64,000 nt of DNA from Rhododendron vialii. Lineage: Eukaryota > Streptophyta > Magnoliopsida > Ericales > Ericaceae. The DNA is taken from the NCBI RefSeq assembly GCF_030253575.1, contig NC_080568.1, positions 3,117,501-3,181,500 on the forward strand, written 5' to 3'. This document shows, piece by piece, positions 36,412-47,937 of this stretch. A program made the position numbers and the translations under genes. The notes under the pieces were generated by a model. That model did no database searches. It worked only from the letters and a program-made list of their open reading frames with translations, and was not told where the DNA came from. The stretch's first letter is position 1; the number at the start of each line of letters is the position of its first letter.

Positions 36412-36734
36412 TAAAGCATGTGTAACATGTACCAAAACGTATGTAACATTTATATAAACAAGAGCTTTTCCTTCAATCTATTTTCTGGATAGAAAAGGAA
36501 GAAAGAACAAATGAGGATTCCTAATAAAGTAATAAGTAGACGAGGCGATGCTTCCAAATTACAAATCGAGTTTATGGCCTCAGCTCGGTTCGGCACGCTA
36601 ATAAACAAGTCGGACTCGAGTTCAAGTTCTAATTTTAAGCTTCGTTTAATAAACAAGTCGGGCTCAAGTTTTAAGCTCCTTTAATTAAAGAAAGAAAGAA
36701 CAACTGAGGATTATTCGGAACTACAAATCGCCCT

Positions 36735-37223
36735 TTATGTCCCCCTACTGTTCTTCACATCCCGGTTTCCAGAAACCCAATTCCTCAGCTTCCTAAGCTC
36801 CCTCGTCAAATCCCCAATTTCCATGCCAGAAAGCCTGAGAGAATACAGAGTCCCAGGCACTTCCTCCGACGCCACCCGCATCAACTTCTCCACCGCAACC
36901 GCCGACCTCCTCAACGCGACCACAGTCGGAATCGAGATCAGAGCAACGGAGATTATTGCTGTGATCGACACGGAGAGGGCGAAGAGGAGAGAGAGAAGAC
37001 CTAGCTCCGGAGCGGGCAGCCGTTTGAGGAAATCGATTGGGGGAACCGAGTGCACCGCCGTTAGTTGCGCCTCGGACGGTGAGTTTTGGGCGGCAGAGAG
37101 CGAGGAGGAGGAGGTTCTCGCCTGCTGAATTGACGGCAGCGCGCCACCGCGGGGGAAGGGCCCTTGTGCGGGGAGTATCGTTGGCGGTTTGTGGAGAAGG
37201 TTCGGGAAAATGCATCGCTGCAT
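36735..37223 (-). CDS. Small single-helix membrane protein, probable plastid target
   Basis: A 162-aa protein if started at the Met in MQRCIFPNLLHKP (37223); the frame is open up to 37367, but the extra 48 residues are Pro/Ser/Thr-rich and look like leader. The N-terminal 50 residues are rich in Ser, Pro and basic residues and poor in acids, as in chloroplast transit peptides. Then PPIDFLKRLPAPELG leads into a long hydrophobic segment, about 87-115 (LLSLLFALSVSITAIISVAL), followed by an amphipathic tail (EEVPGTLYSLRLSGMEIGDL). The tail pattern SL-x-LSG-x-EI-x-DL resembles uncharacterised plastid membrane proteins of land plants. It is convergent with CAMTA, 730 bases away. Function is unknown; a second exon cannot be excluded. 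Confidence 0.7.
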   Translation of the reverse strand: MQRCIFPNLLHKPPTILPAQGPFPRGGALPSIQQARTSSSSLSAAQNSPSEAQLTAVHSVPPIDFLKRLPAPELGLLSLLFALSVSITAIISVALISIPTVVALRRSAVAVEKLMRVASEEVPGTLYSLRLSGMEIGDLTRELRKLRNWVSGNRDVKNSRGT

Positions 37224-37341
37224 TTTTGGAGTCACGGTGGTGGTGACTGGTGAGGGTGGGGACAGTCTGACTTGGCACGCTTGCGGACACGGAGGCACGT
37301 TTATAGAGTAAATTGCACTTGAGTACAAACGATTGCTAAGA

Positions 37342-37600
37342 CTGCGTTCGGACCCTCCAAAGTCCAAGTTTTGGACCGGAGGAAACAGTCTTAATCTGGG
37401 CCGTACATTGGAAAAATTAATGGTTCAGACTTGCTCATAAACTTTTTGTGAGAAGAATTCCATTCTTCATGCTAAAAGTTTCTGAGTAAATCAAAACCAT
37501 TGATTACAGCATTGGACGGTCAAGATTACGACTGTCTGCTCTAATTCAAGTAGTTCAAAACTTGGACCGGAAAGGATCCACTTCCCTAAGACTAACAGCG
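37342..37600. mobile_element. MITE-like inverted repeat
   Basis: The outer arms share GTCCAAGTTTTGGACCGGA and its imperfect complement TCCGGTCCAAGTTTTGAAC. The inner arms pair around AGTCTTAATCTGGGCCGTAC and its complement. Non-coding; superfamily not assigned. Confidence 0.55.
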
Positions 37601-38461
37601 TTCAGAACTAGGATCACAATTTCGGACATAACTGCGTTCAGAACTAGGAATGACAGTAAGACAAGGCAAGGAAGGACAGAGGGAATTTTGCTATACCTCG
37701 ACCCTGACCACAGGAGTACCACACGACCTGGAACCCGGCCCAAACCCCAATCGGGTAATTCATGGGCTGCCCATTCGGAGGGCATGTTTACTTGTTTCGC
37801 TCCGTCCCGTAAAAAGGAGGACAATTTGTTTTAACTTTAAAGCAAAATGGGAGGGAGCATTTGTATATAATTGGCTTATTAGTATATCGGTAAAATATTA
37901 TTCCCTCCATTTCTTTTTTAGAGTTTAATATTTTTTTTTGGCTGTCTTTTAATAAATGTCCATTTTATAAAGTTAGTGAGTAAAAATTTGGTAAATTTTT
38001 CATTTTGCCCCTAAAAGTAGATTTCATTTTGAAAAGTGAATGAGAAAATGTAATGATGATATTTTCATAGGGGGTAAGAATGAGAAAATAGAGGTAAAAG
38101 TTGATGTGAAAGGTATAATGATAATATCTTTTTAATAAGTTGAAATTACGAAGTAAGACACTTAAAAATGGACGAAGAAAATATTTTTTTTTAGGAAAAA
38201 CAGAATATAAGGATAAAATGCAATTTCATACGTAAGTACATCCGGGACAGGCAAGTTATTATTCCGAACCCTACCTCGACCGAGATTGGGTTTTTCGTTA
38301 TCTACAAAATGAACACTTTTTTTTTTTAGCATTTTCTTCGTTGTTTCTTTCCAAACCATACAATGAAAGAGAGAAAAAAAAAAAAATTTCTCTTCTTTTC
38401 CCTAGCTTTCAAACAAACTCTATAAGTGTAGCAAGTGTTCAAAGTGTAAGTCACGTGATAT

Positions 38462-38668
38462 AGGTAAAATTGGGTAACGGACACGAAATAAAATAACACA
38501 ACACGAATCGGATACGAAGTTAGCGGATTAGGGTTGAACATTTCTGACACGAAACATGAAAATGACACGACTCGAGAACACGAATTTTAAATGGGTAGGG
38601 TTCGGATTGAACATGCGAGACACGAAATTGATACAACCAACACGGTTACTAATCTGTGTCACCCATTA

Positions 38669-38670
<2 letters not shown>
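38462..38670. repeat. About 200-base CGAACACGA-type repeat, copy 1
   Basis: It carries GATACGAAGTTAGCGG, AAAATGACACGACTCGAG and CTAATCTGTGTCACCCATTA. Two further copies follow at 39394 and 39666. It ends in a CA/TA microsatellite. Confidence 0.8.
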
Positions 38671-38709
<39 letters not shown>

Positions 38710-38977
38710 CTCCATCTGTCCCTAAATGTTTGGCACTTTCATGCTTTTTATTGTCCTATATAATTTGTCTATTTTGAAAAGTCAAAAGCAAAATATGATA
38801 AGCTTTCCATGTTACCCTTTTCTTTTGGGCACAAAATTTCAAATTCAAATTTTCAAGTACTTTTCAAAGTACAATAGAAGGGTAAGATAGGACACTTAGT
38901 TTTTGTACAATACAATAATATTTCTTCCTTAAAAATTAAAACTCCCAAAAGTGCCAAATATTTAGGGACGGAAGGAG
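38710..38977. mobile_element. Stowaway-type MITE
   Basis: It begins CTCCATCTGTCCCTAAATG and ends with the complement TATTTAGGGACGGAAGGAG, with TA on both sides (38708-38709, 38978-38979). The next inner arms (TTTGGCAC/GTGCCAAA) pair too. Confidence 0.8.
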
Positions 38978-38987
38978 TATATAAAAT

Positions 38988-39355
38988 CGGGGCTATTCCG
39001 GGGACACTTAAAAAAATTCTTAAAAAAAACCCCCCAAGTTTCCGATCGAATTTTAATGATCCAAGCCGCTCAATGTGATCAGAACGTGATTTTAAGGGTG
39101 TTCGCGAGAAATCAGCAAAAAAAATGATTGGGAAGGGCTTTATCCGAATAGTTTTTTTATTGAACTTTATTGAACGGTTCAATAAAAAACTGTTCAAATC
39201 AAGCCCTTCCCGGCTAGTTTTTTTGCCAGTTTTTTGCAAGTACCCTTAAAATCACGTTCTGAACACATTGAGCGGCTCAGATCATAAAAATTTGATCAGG
39301 AACTATGAGATTAAAATTTGAAGGGTTTTTTTAAGTGTCCCCGGAACCGCCCCGG
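38988..39355. mobile_element. Foldback MITE with long arms
   Basis: The ends share TTCCGGGGACACTTAAAAAA in inverted orientation. Further pairing (GAACGTGATTTTAAGGGTG, AAGGGCTTGATTTGAAC-type segments) extends almost to the centre, so the whole 368 bases can fold into a long hairpin. Non-coding. Confidence 0.75.
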
Positions 39356-39393
39356 TATATAATATATGGTATGTCTGTAATTCTATATAGAGT

Positions 39394-39594
39394 TAGGCAA
39401 CAGACACGATAACACGACACGAACTGGATACGAAGTTAACGGGTTAGTGTTGAGCATTTTTTACACGAAACACGAAAATGATACGACTCGAGGAACACGA
39501 ATTTTAAATGAGTCGGGTTCGGGTTGAACACGTGAGACACAAAATTGACACGACCAACACTGTTACTAATCTGTGTCACCCATTAACACAAATA

Positions 39595-39628
<34 letters not shown>

Positions 39629-39850
39629 AATATATATAATATGGTATATCTGTAATTCTATATAGAGTTAGGAAACAGACACGATAACACGATACGAACC
39701 GGATACGAAGTTAACGGATTAGTGTTGAGCATTTTTGACACGAAACACGAAAATGACACGACTCAAGAAACACGAATTCTAAATGGGTCGAATTCGGATT
39801 GGATGATTTGTGACACGAACCCAGTTGACACAATACGAACACAACTCGAC
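39394..39850. repeat. CGAACACGA-type repeat, copies 2 and 3
   Basis: Copies lie at about 39394-39591 and 39666-39850, each preceded by TCTGTAATTCTATATAGAGT and separated by a long TA microsatellite. Copy 3 differs at its end (extra CGACACGACC). With copy 1 they form an array interrupted by two MITEs. Confidence 0.8.
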
Positions 39851-40100
39851 ACGACCTGTTACCAAGGTCTAGATCCACGAGGGTGCAATATGTAAAGTAG
39901 AGGCCCATTTTTACCTAACTTTGTTGCCGGTGATGATGATTCAATGAAGGTTGTTAGACGCAACGTGTCGTATAAAAAATGGTTAATCTTGGCGGTTCAG
40001 TGTTTTTTGACTTGGATCGTACGGTCTCTCTCTCTCGCGCGCTCTCTCTCTCTCTCGAATGATCCACCGATTGGATCGCACTCACTCTCTCTCTAGATAG

Positions 40101-42835
40101 ATGGAGAAGCAATCGAAGGAGAAGATGGAATTGGTACGGCAATTAATGGAGGAACGAAGAGCGGAAGAAGTGACTTCATCATCGGACGAGAGCCATTTCG
40201 GCGGTGATGAGCGTCACCTCGTGCTCTCTGGATTGCTCTCTCAGGTAAGTAATAGTAGATCTTTATATGATGCAACTTTTTGTTCTAGAGTTCGAGTTCT
40301 TGAAGTAGTTATTACTGCTGTGATTGATGATGTTTTCAGGTGTTTCCTTTTAATGGATCATATACTCGGCCAAAAGAGAACTTAAAAAAAGTGTATTTTT
40401 GTCATTAAAAAGTCGAATTATTTTTTGATAAGTTAAAAGAACTCATTTCGTATCTCTTCGTACAAATAGCAATAAAAAGTTCGAATTTTTGTCGTAAAAA
40501 ATGTATGATTTTTAAGTTCTGTTTTTTGGGGACCGGATAATGTTTTTGGGAGGGAGGTAGTATCTGTTTATGTGTGTGTGGATAACAAAACGGTTTTTTT
40601 TTTTTTTTCTCTTTAGTTCTTTAGCCGATAGATAGAGCGGAACTGGCGCAACAGTAAAGCGCCACAATGGCACAGAATGGATTTTTTTTCTTTCTAGTCT
40701 TGTAGGCTTCTAGCCAATTAATCTTTTGGGAGGGAGTTAGTATATGTTTGTGTGTGTGTGTGTGTGGGGATAATAGAATGGTTTTTTTTTTTCTTTCTAG
40801 TCTTTCTAGTTTCCATTGGATAGGGCAGATGGCGCAGCAATAAGCGCCACAATGGTACAAAATGTTTTTTTTTTCCTTTTAGTTTTTTAGCCAATGGATA
40901 GTGCAGACCTGGCGCAGCAGTAAAGCTGCCCCATTGTGGTGGTCACAGGTTTGTTCTCGTTCCCCTCTGCTTGCAAGGTAAGACTGTGTACATCAAACCT
41001 TCCCAAACCCCCGCACTGGTAAGCCCCTTAAGATAGAAGGGCCACTAGGGAAGGGAAGCTGCAATTAACTTGGTTAGAGAATTAGGAAAGTAAGTGGTAA
41101 GGCTCGAAAATCTCACTTGTTGTCTCTTGTTTCTTGAAAATGAAAACTCGTTGTTTACTTGGATGTCATGAATCAATGTTTGATTATGGGCGTATGGGGG
41201 AGGAGATTTACACTTGGGCGACGATAATAGACAAAGAATACAGAATTCATGTGCACTCCTATTAGAAAGGGAGGTTTCTGAGTAAGAAAACTTAAATTAG
41301 TTAGCCAAGCTTTGTTGGGGAAATGTCTTTGGAGGAGATTGGGAAAATGACGGTCCAGGACGTGTTTTGATAATTAATACCCTCCAAGGACATGCTAAGA
41401 ACAATTGTTAATGCTGAAAATGCCCTTGGCGGGTATTAATTATCAAAACATGTCCTTGGCCGTCATTTTCCCTTGGAGATTTAAATGCTACCAGAGAGGT
41501 GGTGGAAAAAGGTTATGAGTCGAAGAGATGTTGATCACGTTGTTTTCGAATATTGTGACAATTTGTTGGTTTCCTGGGTTGGCGGCTCTTTATGTCCTAC
41601 GAAATTCACCCTTCTATTCGATCAACGTATTTGCTCTTTTGAATTTATGTTTATGCCTACTGCTGATTGGATTTGGATTCAGATACTAAAACTTGATATT
41701 TGCGAGACTCTGCATGTGTGCACCTTGCAATAGAATTTCTATTCAGAAGCTATCTTTTGCATCTTAGAGCTGCTTTTTGTTGGTACCGAATGTAAGGCCT
41801 TGTATTCCTTTGTAGGGTGAATTGAAACAATCAAAGCAAAACTCCTTCCCTTGTTTATCCCTCTTTATCTTTTGTGCAATACCATAGCCTGATCAATCAT
41901 GGCCACTGCCAATCCACCCCTTGATCTCAAATCCACAACCAAAGTAACCTCCTTGGCTTATGAAACGATTATCACTCACCCTTGTCTCCTTCGTCGGAGA
42001 CTTCAAATGACGGGAATCTGAACATGTTCTATCCTCAACGTCCATCCTTCACTTCACTTGCACCTATGGGGAGTCACTCCAGGCAGGTGCAGATCACTTA
42101 CAATACACAGCTCTTCGTACATGTTGATATACTGTAACAAACAACCATGAGCATTATGACCAGTATCATTTATTATAGACACCGTAATTGCCTCTGTCGT
42201 CGTTCAGCCTATGTTTGTTGTTACCTCTTTCTAATTTCATGGTTTTTGTTGCTTGCACCCGTCAGAAGTTTCAGAATTGTTTCTTTCTTGACTTGTATCC
42301 CTAATTCTTCGATCTCTTAACAATAGAGTTGAAGTGGTCTTGCATTATGTCTGAAGAGGATGTCTTTGATGGTAATGCATAGGAACAGTTGGAGACATTA
42401 AATGGGGAGGGCAAACTTCAGCAACCTGAATCACCAGTTGATCCAAAGAAGGGAAAGAGTGAGATTGCCATGGACGCGGAGGCTAGTGGTTGCGATGACA
42501 GTGGAAGTGAAGAGATAATCAGAGAGCTTAAGAAGATTCAGAAACAGAACTGTATAACCCACTGCCTTCTCTCAGTCATGATTGCCCTTACTGTGGCGTG
42601 GCAAGTATCCGAGTTCACTCTTGTTTTCAAAGTGAAAAATGGACTGAGTCAACCATTCAAATGCATTGGTAGTTTGTTGACAGGGATGATAAAAGGCCCT
42701 ATGGAAAATCCCCAGATTGCGGATGAAGTGTCCTGTGCGAAGCAACAGCAGATTGAATGCCCTTCAATCCCTCTCAAAATTCCAGAGCTTCCCAATTTTG
42801 ATTTTCAATTGGCTTTGGACAGTGACAAGCACTGA
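40101..42835 (+). CDS. Single-pass membrane protein of unknown function, two exons
   Basis: Exons 40101-40244 and 42389-42835 join in phase 0 (CTCTCTCAG|GTAAGT ... GGAACAG|TTG), giving 196 aa. The N-terminus is charged, followed by an acidic Ser patch (TSSSDESHFGGDERHLVLS, residues about 25-43). After the junction there is a variable acidic stretch, a basic helix (EEIIRELKKIQKQN), and one hydrophobic segment, about 102-125 (ITHCLLSVMIALTVAWQVSEF). I recall the block THCLLSVMI-x(n)-WQVSE in an uncharacterised plant protein family. The exon 2 start is fixed by the splice frame; exon 2 begins with TTG, so it cannot start translation on its own. The intron (2.1 kb) carries a SINE and a MITE. Confidence 0.7.
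40635..40865 (+). repeat. Two partial SINE-head copies
   Basis: AACTGGCGCAACAGTAAAGC (near 40640) and GATGGCGCAGCAATAAGCGC (near 40829), each followed by GCCACAATGG, match the head of the SINE at 40902. Each is preceded by T-rich sequence containing TCTTTCTAGT and a GT microsatellite, so the whole segment was duplicated locally. Confidence 0.6.
40902..41038 (+). mobile_element. tRNA-derived SINE
   Basis: TGGCGCAGCAGTAAAGCTGC fits an RNA polymerase III A box, and GGTCACAGGTTTGTTCTCG a degraded B box about 45 bases on. The body, TGCAAGGTAAGACTGTGTAC and then CCAAACCCCCGCACTGG, matches a layout widespread in eudicot SINEs. It lies in the intron of the 40101 gene. A 3' tail and target duplication are not clear. 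Confidence 0.65.
41341..41471. mobile_element. MITE with 42-base terminal inverted repeats
   Basis: GGGAAAATGACGG opens the element and its complement closes it. The arms extend through TTTTGATAATTAATACCC with only a few mismatches over 42 bases. The flanks GAGGAGATT and TTGGAGATT match at 7 of 9 positions, compatible with a decayed Mutator-type 9-base duplication. Confidence 0.75.
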
Positions 42836-43220
42836 GATACTCTCAGGTTAGTGTGTTCGAACCTATTATGCATGCAGTGTTTGGTTTTATTTGATTTGTA
42901 ACAGTTGAAGCGCCAAAGGATGTATTGGAAAACCCATCTCCTCTTGTCAATTTCCTGGTTTCCATAATGTTGATGAACGCTGTACAGTAGAAAATGTGGA
43001 AGGAGCCATTTTCAAGGAAATCCACTGTAGAAGAAATGGTGTTTGTTTAAGCAACCAGTCTTGTCCCTTCCCATAGTTCGTTGCACTCCCTCGATTCCCA
43101 TTTGTTTGTCCATTTTTAGCTTCGAGCCTACATGAATTATTTTCTAAATTTTTTGCCAACAATCAAAAGCTCTAAATTAATGTTAGAACAGACCCATCGC
43201 ACTTTGGGGATGGGAAACGT

Positions 43221-43375
43221 TGTAGTGCACCAGCCGCAATGTAGTGTAGCTGATCCGGCTGTCCATCTCGGCACAAACGGTTCGGATTTAATCCGAGCTC
43301 CTATAAATCCAAACAGTCCATTGCCGTGATGGACGGCCGGATTGGTTGCACTACACGTGTAGTGCAGCGGGTTCG
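43221..43375. mobile_element. Foldback MITE relic
   Basis: GTAGTGCACCAGCC...GATCCGGCTGTCCATCTCGG pairs with the far end CGTGATGGACGGCCGGATTGG...CACTACACGTGTAGTGC. Similar pieces occur at about 11225 and 18885. Confidence 0.5.
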
Positions 43376-44989
43376 CAACTTGGTCGGTTTCAAGCCATTT
43401 TTTGGCTTTTGTTATCATTTCTTGCTATGCTGGAAGGTGGATGCAAGAGTTCTTAACCGAAGGTTGTGTTCTATCTAAAAGCTCAATGCAAGAAGTCCCC
43501 ACATGTTTTTGAAAATAATATTCTGTTTCCCAAAAAAAAAAAAACAAACTCTTCAAATACTCAACGTAACCCATGCATGAAATACTCAGCAGATAGGAAA
43601 AATTCATTTTTCAATAATTCATCCAGTCAAATAAAGCAATCTTCAAATCATCTGCTGATCAAAAATAAAAATCTTCAAATCATCGATACTAAATGATGGG
43701 ACACTGGCGACTGTGGCCTAAACTCTTTTGTGACTTTACCGCATGGATTTTGGTTATTTTCTCTTATTCATTACTAGATTTGGGTTAAATATTTACACCA
43801 TATTTTTCGACTCTATGAGACAAATCGAAGATGTTAAAAAGTCCGTCTAGTATTTTCCATATAGACTGACTTTTTGTAGTCTTTATATGAACTCTTTTCA
43901 ACTTTAGTTTATATCTTTATACTTTTTCGATTTGTCTCATCGATACGAAAATATATATGATGTCAGAATTTAACACGAGAAAACAACCAACAACACCGTG
44001 CAAAAAAGTCATAAAGAAGTTAGGCCAAACTGATAACCTAGAAATGAAAAAAGACACAATATTCTTGGCTTTCCATCGAATCATTCATAACCGCTACCTA
44101 TATTTCACAAAATTGTGCACCATCTTCATGTTCTGCTCTCATCATGTTCTTGTATACCCATCATTCTATACGACAACAGGGGAGTCTGGACTCTTAAATG
44201 ACTCATCGATCTGGCCTAAGCTTATAGGAGTAGCTGCTGCTAAAAATTTCAATGAGGAGAAAGAAAACTCAACGGGATGCATCCAAGAAAAGAAAAACAC
44301 CAACAAATTACTTAGAAAGGAATGGCAGTGCCAGCGGTAGCAGGTGCATGAGATTGCCCACAAAGTCCAGCGACAAGCGATTTTCATCTTTGAAATTGTT
44401 ACAAAGATTAATAGAGTAAGGAATGATGGCATAATATCCTTAATTCGAGACCAATGTCGGCCCCAATGTTTGGGTTGTCCAAGCTCGACCCCAAGCTTGG
44501 TTGCCCACTTACTATTAAGTCGTAGAAAATAAAAGGGCATACAACTATAAATAAACAAGATCGAGGTTACATTGGTTTTTTTGGTTGCCCCCACGGTGAG
44601 CGGTTACTCAAGCCCGGGGTCTTGTGGGGCCAGTTCTGCTTGAGACTCATTCGAGCTATAAAGTTAAGAATAATCTTATGTCCATCCGAAACCCAAACCC
44701 GAGGTTAACAAGAAGACAACCAAGGGAACACCCGTTGGAACAATCCCACACCTATTGGGACCACGTCCGGAACACCCCTCGGGACAAACCCGAATGCCTA
44801 AAGGGCCAAGCCCAAAAACAAAAAAAACCCAATAAACCAAACAAAAGAAAACCTAGCCGCCCGAACACACCAATCAACGCAGCCCTGCCGAGCAAACCAC
44901 TGTCACCAACGAAACAGCATTGGACACTACGCACATGCATGCGTGGGTTTTGACTTGGCTTTGGCCTTCGGCCGGCTCAGTCTCACATA

Positions 44990-45200
44990 CTCCCTCCGTC
45001 CTAAGTTCTTGGTCCTCTACGATTTTATGTAAAAATTTTAATAGTCTATATCTCTCAATGTATATTGTTTAAAATATACAATATGAATCTTGTTTGATAT
45101 AATTCAATTATTTCTATAAAACAATGTTTTCAAAAACATAAAAAATAATATTAATTGAGAGATATAGACAATTAAAAATTGCTCTTAAAATTGTATAGGA
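44990..45200. mobile_element. Truncated Stowaway MITE
   Basis: The left end CTCCCTCCGTCC and internal TCTATATCTCTCAATGTATA match the family at 18068. The right arm AGAGATATAGAC is present but the terminal repeat is missing. Confidence 0.65.
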
Positions 45201-45655
45201 AATATAAAATATTAAATCTGATATTAATTTTTTGTATGGATGCATACAATCCTAAGCATATGAAACTTTTGAAAAAAAAAAATTTGAATGGGCGGATGTT
45301 AGATTTTCATTTAAAAACGTTGGGCGAGCGAACTAATGTAATTTCAAAACGTATACTTATTATATCATAAAGTTTTTGCTTTCCAATACATTAAAATAAT
45401 TCTAGTCTAATGCAGTTAAAGTATATCAATCATTTTGCTTTTTTCTTTGGGCTGCTTCAACAATCACGTGTTTATTTTTTATTTATGAAAGAAATTGAGA
45501 AATAAGAATGTAAAATAACTGATTTTTTATTAAATCAAACCAAGATTATTACAATTTTTTGATAACTATCAAACCAAAATTATTAAGATTATAAGTATCT
45601 ATACATGAATAATTATCGATAATATTCAAAATCCAATATATAAAAAATATAAATT

Positions 45656-46072
45656 TTAAAACTCGGTGTCGGATAGGAAGCGGGCCCCCAAGGCTCCAAC
45701 ATAGCTCCGCCCTTCATCCTGATGTCCTGGATGATCACCCCACACTCCCATGGGGGAACTAGTTCGGATACACACAGAGATGAGACATTGCTTCTTGTTA
45801 TTCTCCACTTGAATTCCTAATAATTGCTGAGCCTTTGCCATCAAGCGTGCTTCTCTCAAGGCTCGCTTCGCAGTTCGCAGGTCATAGCCGAGGGACCCGA
45901 GATATCACTGTTCTACCATCAAAGAAGCAATCTGGAGTCGTTACGAACCGCAATTCCTGCGAACCCCGACTGGGACTCCACTATTCGCGAATCATCATAA
46001 TTAATCTTGATGGAGTTTACTGGAGGGGTAGACCAAGAGGGGTGAAGGGGAGTATCCCTCGCTCTGGATTCA
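45656..46072 (-). pseudogene. Non-LTR RNase H-like relic, 3' part
   Basis: On the minus strand, a Trp-rich start (HPSWSTPP) leads to SIKINYDDSR and GFAGIAVRNDSRLLL, the layout of the plant RVT_3/RNase H-like domain (W-x-PP, K-x-N-x-D, G-x-G-x-V-x-R). TGA follows, then a frame change, then LREARLMAKAQQLLG and VENNKKQCLISVC, equivalent to the E-A helix and the VESD strand of the family. Stops and frameshifts make it dead. The sequence resumes beyond the LTR element at 52877. Confidence 0.7.
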
Positions 46073-46533
46073 TGATAAGCACCCAATAATGCATATTCTT
46101 GGTGCTTAAGTCCTCTAGTATGTTGTGTTTGTACATATATATTGTCGTTTTTATGCGATATTGCACGTAAGGTACGTTTTTGTGTATTTCAGGTAAAACG
46201 TGCTAATAAGGCAGTTTTGATGCCAATAAACGTTCCGGGATGAACCAAGTGTCCAAGTGCCCGCCGGTACTCATTTTATTGTCACCGAAGCCTAACGGTG
46301 CCACAAGAAGCCTCGGAGATTGGCCGGAGGTTAAGGTTGGCAAGAAACGTGCCAAAGTGGTTCAAGCAAGGCATATGCATCGAGGATGGCCCTCGAGGGT
46401 ATCCGAGACTCCAAGGCCATAAGGCATACCTCCGCCAAGTCCCGTTGATCATGTAATGAAGCATTGGAAGGCCGTCGGGGCACGACAAGGCATAATGGCC
46501 CAAGCTGACCCTGTTCTGCTGTTTTCACACAGA

Positions 46534-46633
46534 GGTACCAATACCTCATTTTTTAGGTATTGGTACCATCATGCCGAATTAGAAGACAGTTGGATTGGTA
46601 CCAATACCTCATTTTTTAGGTATTGGTACCAAT
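46534..46633. repeat. Twin perfect hairpins in the 5' LTR
   Basis: The first is 46534-46567, with 13-base arms GGTACCAATACCT. The second is 46594-46633, with 16-base arms ATTGGTACCAATACCT. Both have the same 8-base loop CATTTTTT. The arms of the second contain a self-palindrome, ATTGGTACCAAT. The 3' LTR repeats the pair at 51752-51785 and 51812-51851. Confidence 0.95.
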
Positions 46634-46761
46634 GCCCTTCGGCCAGCACCTTTTTTGCTGAATATTTCAACCTTCCATAAATGGAAAGTTTCTACTTCTA
46701 GTATGTTTTTGGGATATTTTGGGGGCCTTTTTGTCCATTGTAAGGCTGATTTTGTAAAGCC

Positions 46762-46769
46762 TATAAATA
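46762..46769 (+). promoter_or_regulatory. LTR TATA box
   Basis: TATAAATA, about 900 bases before the LTR end, is the only good TATA match in the LTR. It is repeated at 51980-51987. It probably sets the U3/R border about 30 bases downstream. Confidence 0.6.
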
Positions 46770-47662
46770 GTCTTGTATGCCATTTATGGAAGAGATGGCC
46801 ATTAGTTAGTTTTTAGGCCTAAGTCTTTTTCTTGCTTTCTAGGATTTTCATGTTGTGTTCTTAGCTTTTTAAGCTTTCAATCTTCAAGAACTCAAGTAAG
46901 TTTAAGTGTTTTGATGTTTTCTCATGTATTAATGTTGTAGCTGCTTGTTAGATCTTCTTATAAATCAAGTTTATTTTCGTTTTCATCGGTTAATCACGTT
47001 TTCATTTCTTAGCATGCTTTCTAGTCTTTTTATTATGAGTGAGTAGATAATCGGTTCGGTCATGGGGTGAGGTTCACCCTATGGATTAGTCCATTAAATG
47101 GTTTCTCTTAACTTTAGCTTAATCTCAAGGTTTTGAATGAATTAAACCCATGATTTCTAGCTTTGATCATGGGGATTGGTGGCTTCTTTGATCAATGAAG
47201 TCTATCGCCTTGTGCTACGAGCTTGATAATCCTACGCGTGCGAACGATCTTTTTTCGTCTCTCACTTGCGTTAAATGAGTTCAATTTGAATTAGGGCTTT
47301 GAGTTAAGTTATAAGTAGTCTTCAGCTTTTAATTCTTCTAGTGGAATCCGGACGGTTTCGGTTCACTCATGAGTTAGATGAAGAAACCGTTTGATGGCTA
47401 AGTCGTGGGTAAATCAATCCCTTTGACTCGACCATTTCTAACCTAGTTTATTTCCAAGTTTAATTTCGTCAATCGAATCAAAACTCCAAAGTTGGCCGCT
47501 TGAACGCCGCAATCTTTACGCAACATCTAATCCAAATTTGCTAAAGAAGATTTCTCTGTGGGAACGATTCCGGTCTTACCGGTTATTATGCTTTCAACGA
47601 CCTAGCCCTACGCTTGGGGTGCAAACCTATTTCTGAGAGGTTAGGTTGCGGCGAAGCATTTT

Positions 47663-47680
47663 TGGCGCCGTTGCCGGGGA
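47663..47680 (+). other. tRNA-Asp primer-binding site
   Basis: TGGCGCCGTTGCCGGGGA lies four bases after the 5' LTR. It is complementary to the acceptor end of plant tRNA-Asp and typical of Athila-like elements. Confidence 0.85.
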
Positions 47681-47937
47681 AATTCTTAATATAGCTTATT
47701 TGGAGGTTCGACAAACCACTGTAAGTACTCCGTTTATTTTGTTTCTCCTTTGTGTAATTTGAACTCGACTTAGCGGATACCTCTAACCGAGCCACCAATT
47801 CGACTTGAGGTGTAACGAAGCTAGATTGAGCATCAATTGCCTTTTCTTTTGTTGTGTATATATGTGGTGGTGGCTTAACCCCACGAAACTGTTTTGAGAA
47901 AGAGGTGGCGGTATAGCCCCTCTAGCCTGTTTACTTT

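Larger units (their letters stand above)
42836..45655. other. Intergenic, MITE relics only
   Basis: No gene recognised. Open frames at 43957-44340, 44166-44594 and 44624-44953 show no domain and biased composition. Recognisable items are an imperfect palindrome at 43221-43375 and a damaged Stowaway at 44990-45200. Confidence 0.6.
46073..47658 (+). repeat. 5' LTR of the gag-only element
   Basis: It contains two perfect hairpins (46534-46567, 46594-46633) in the first third, a TATA box TATAAATA at 46762-46769, and short repeated ORFs of no coding significance. The 3' part shares CCCTACGCTTGGGG with the solo LTR at 14983. Confidence 0.95.

Noticed and set aside
36260..36457. Ser-Leu and Arg-Glu repeat frames
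   Set aside because: Translation of the CT/CA microsatellite.
44166..44953. Frames of 109-142 codons on both strands
   Set aside because: No domain, low-complexity Lys/Asn/Pro composition, no splice context.
46534..46633. CRISPR-like repeat-spacer pattern
   Set aside because: Only two dyads, in a plant LTR, with palindromic arms and no array.
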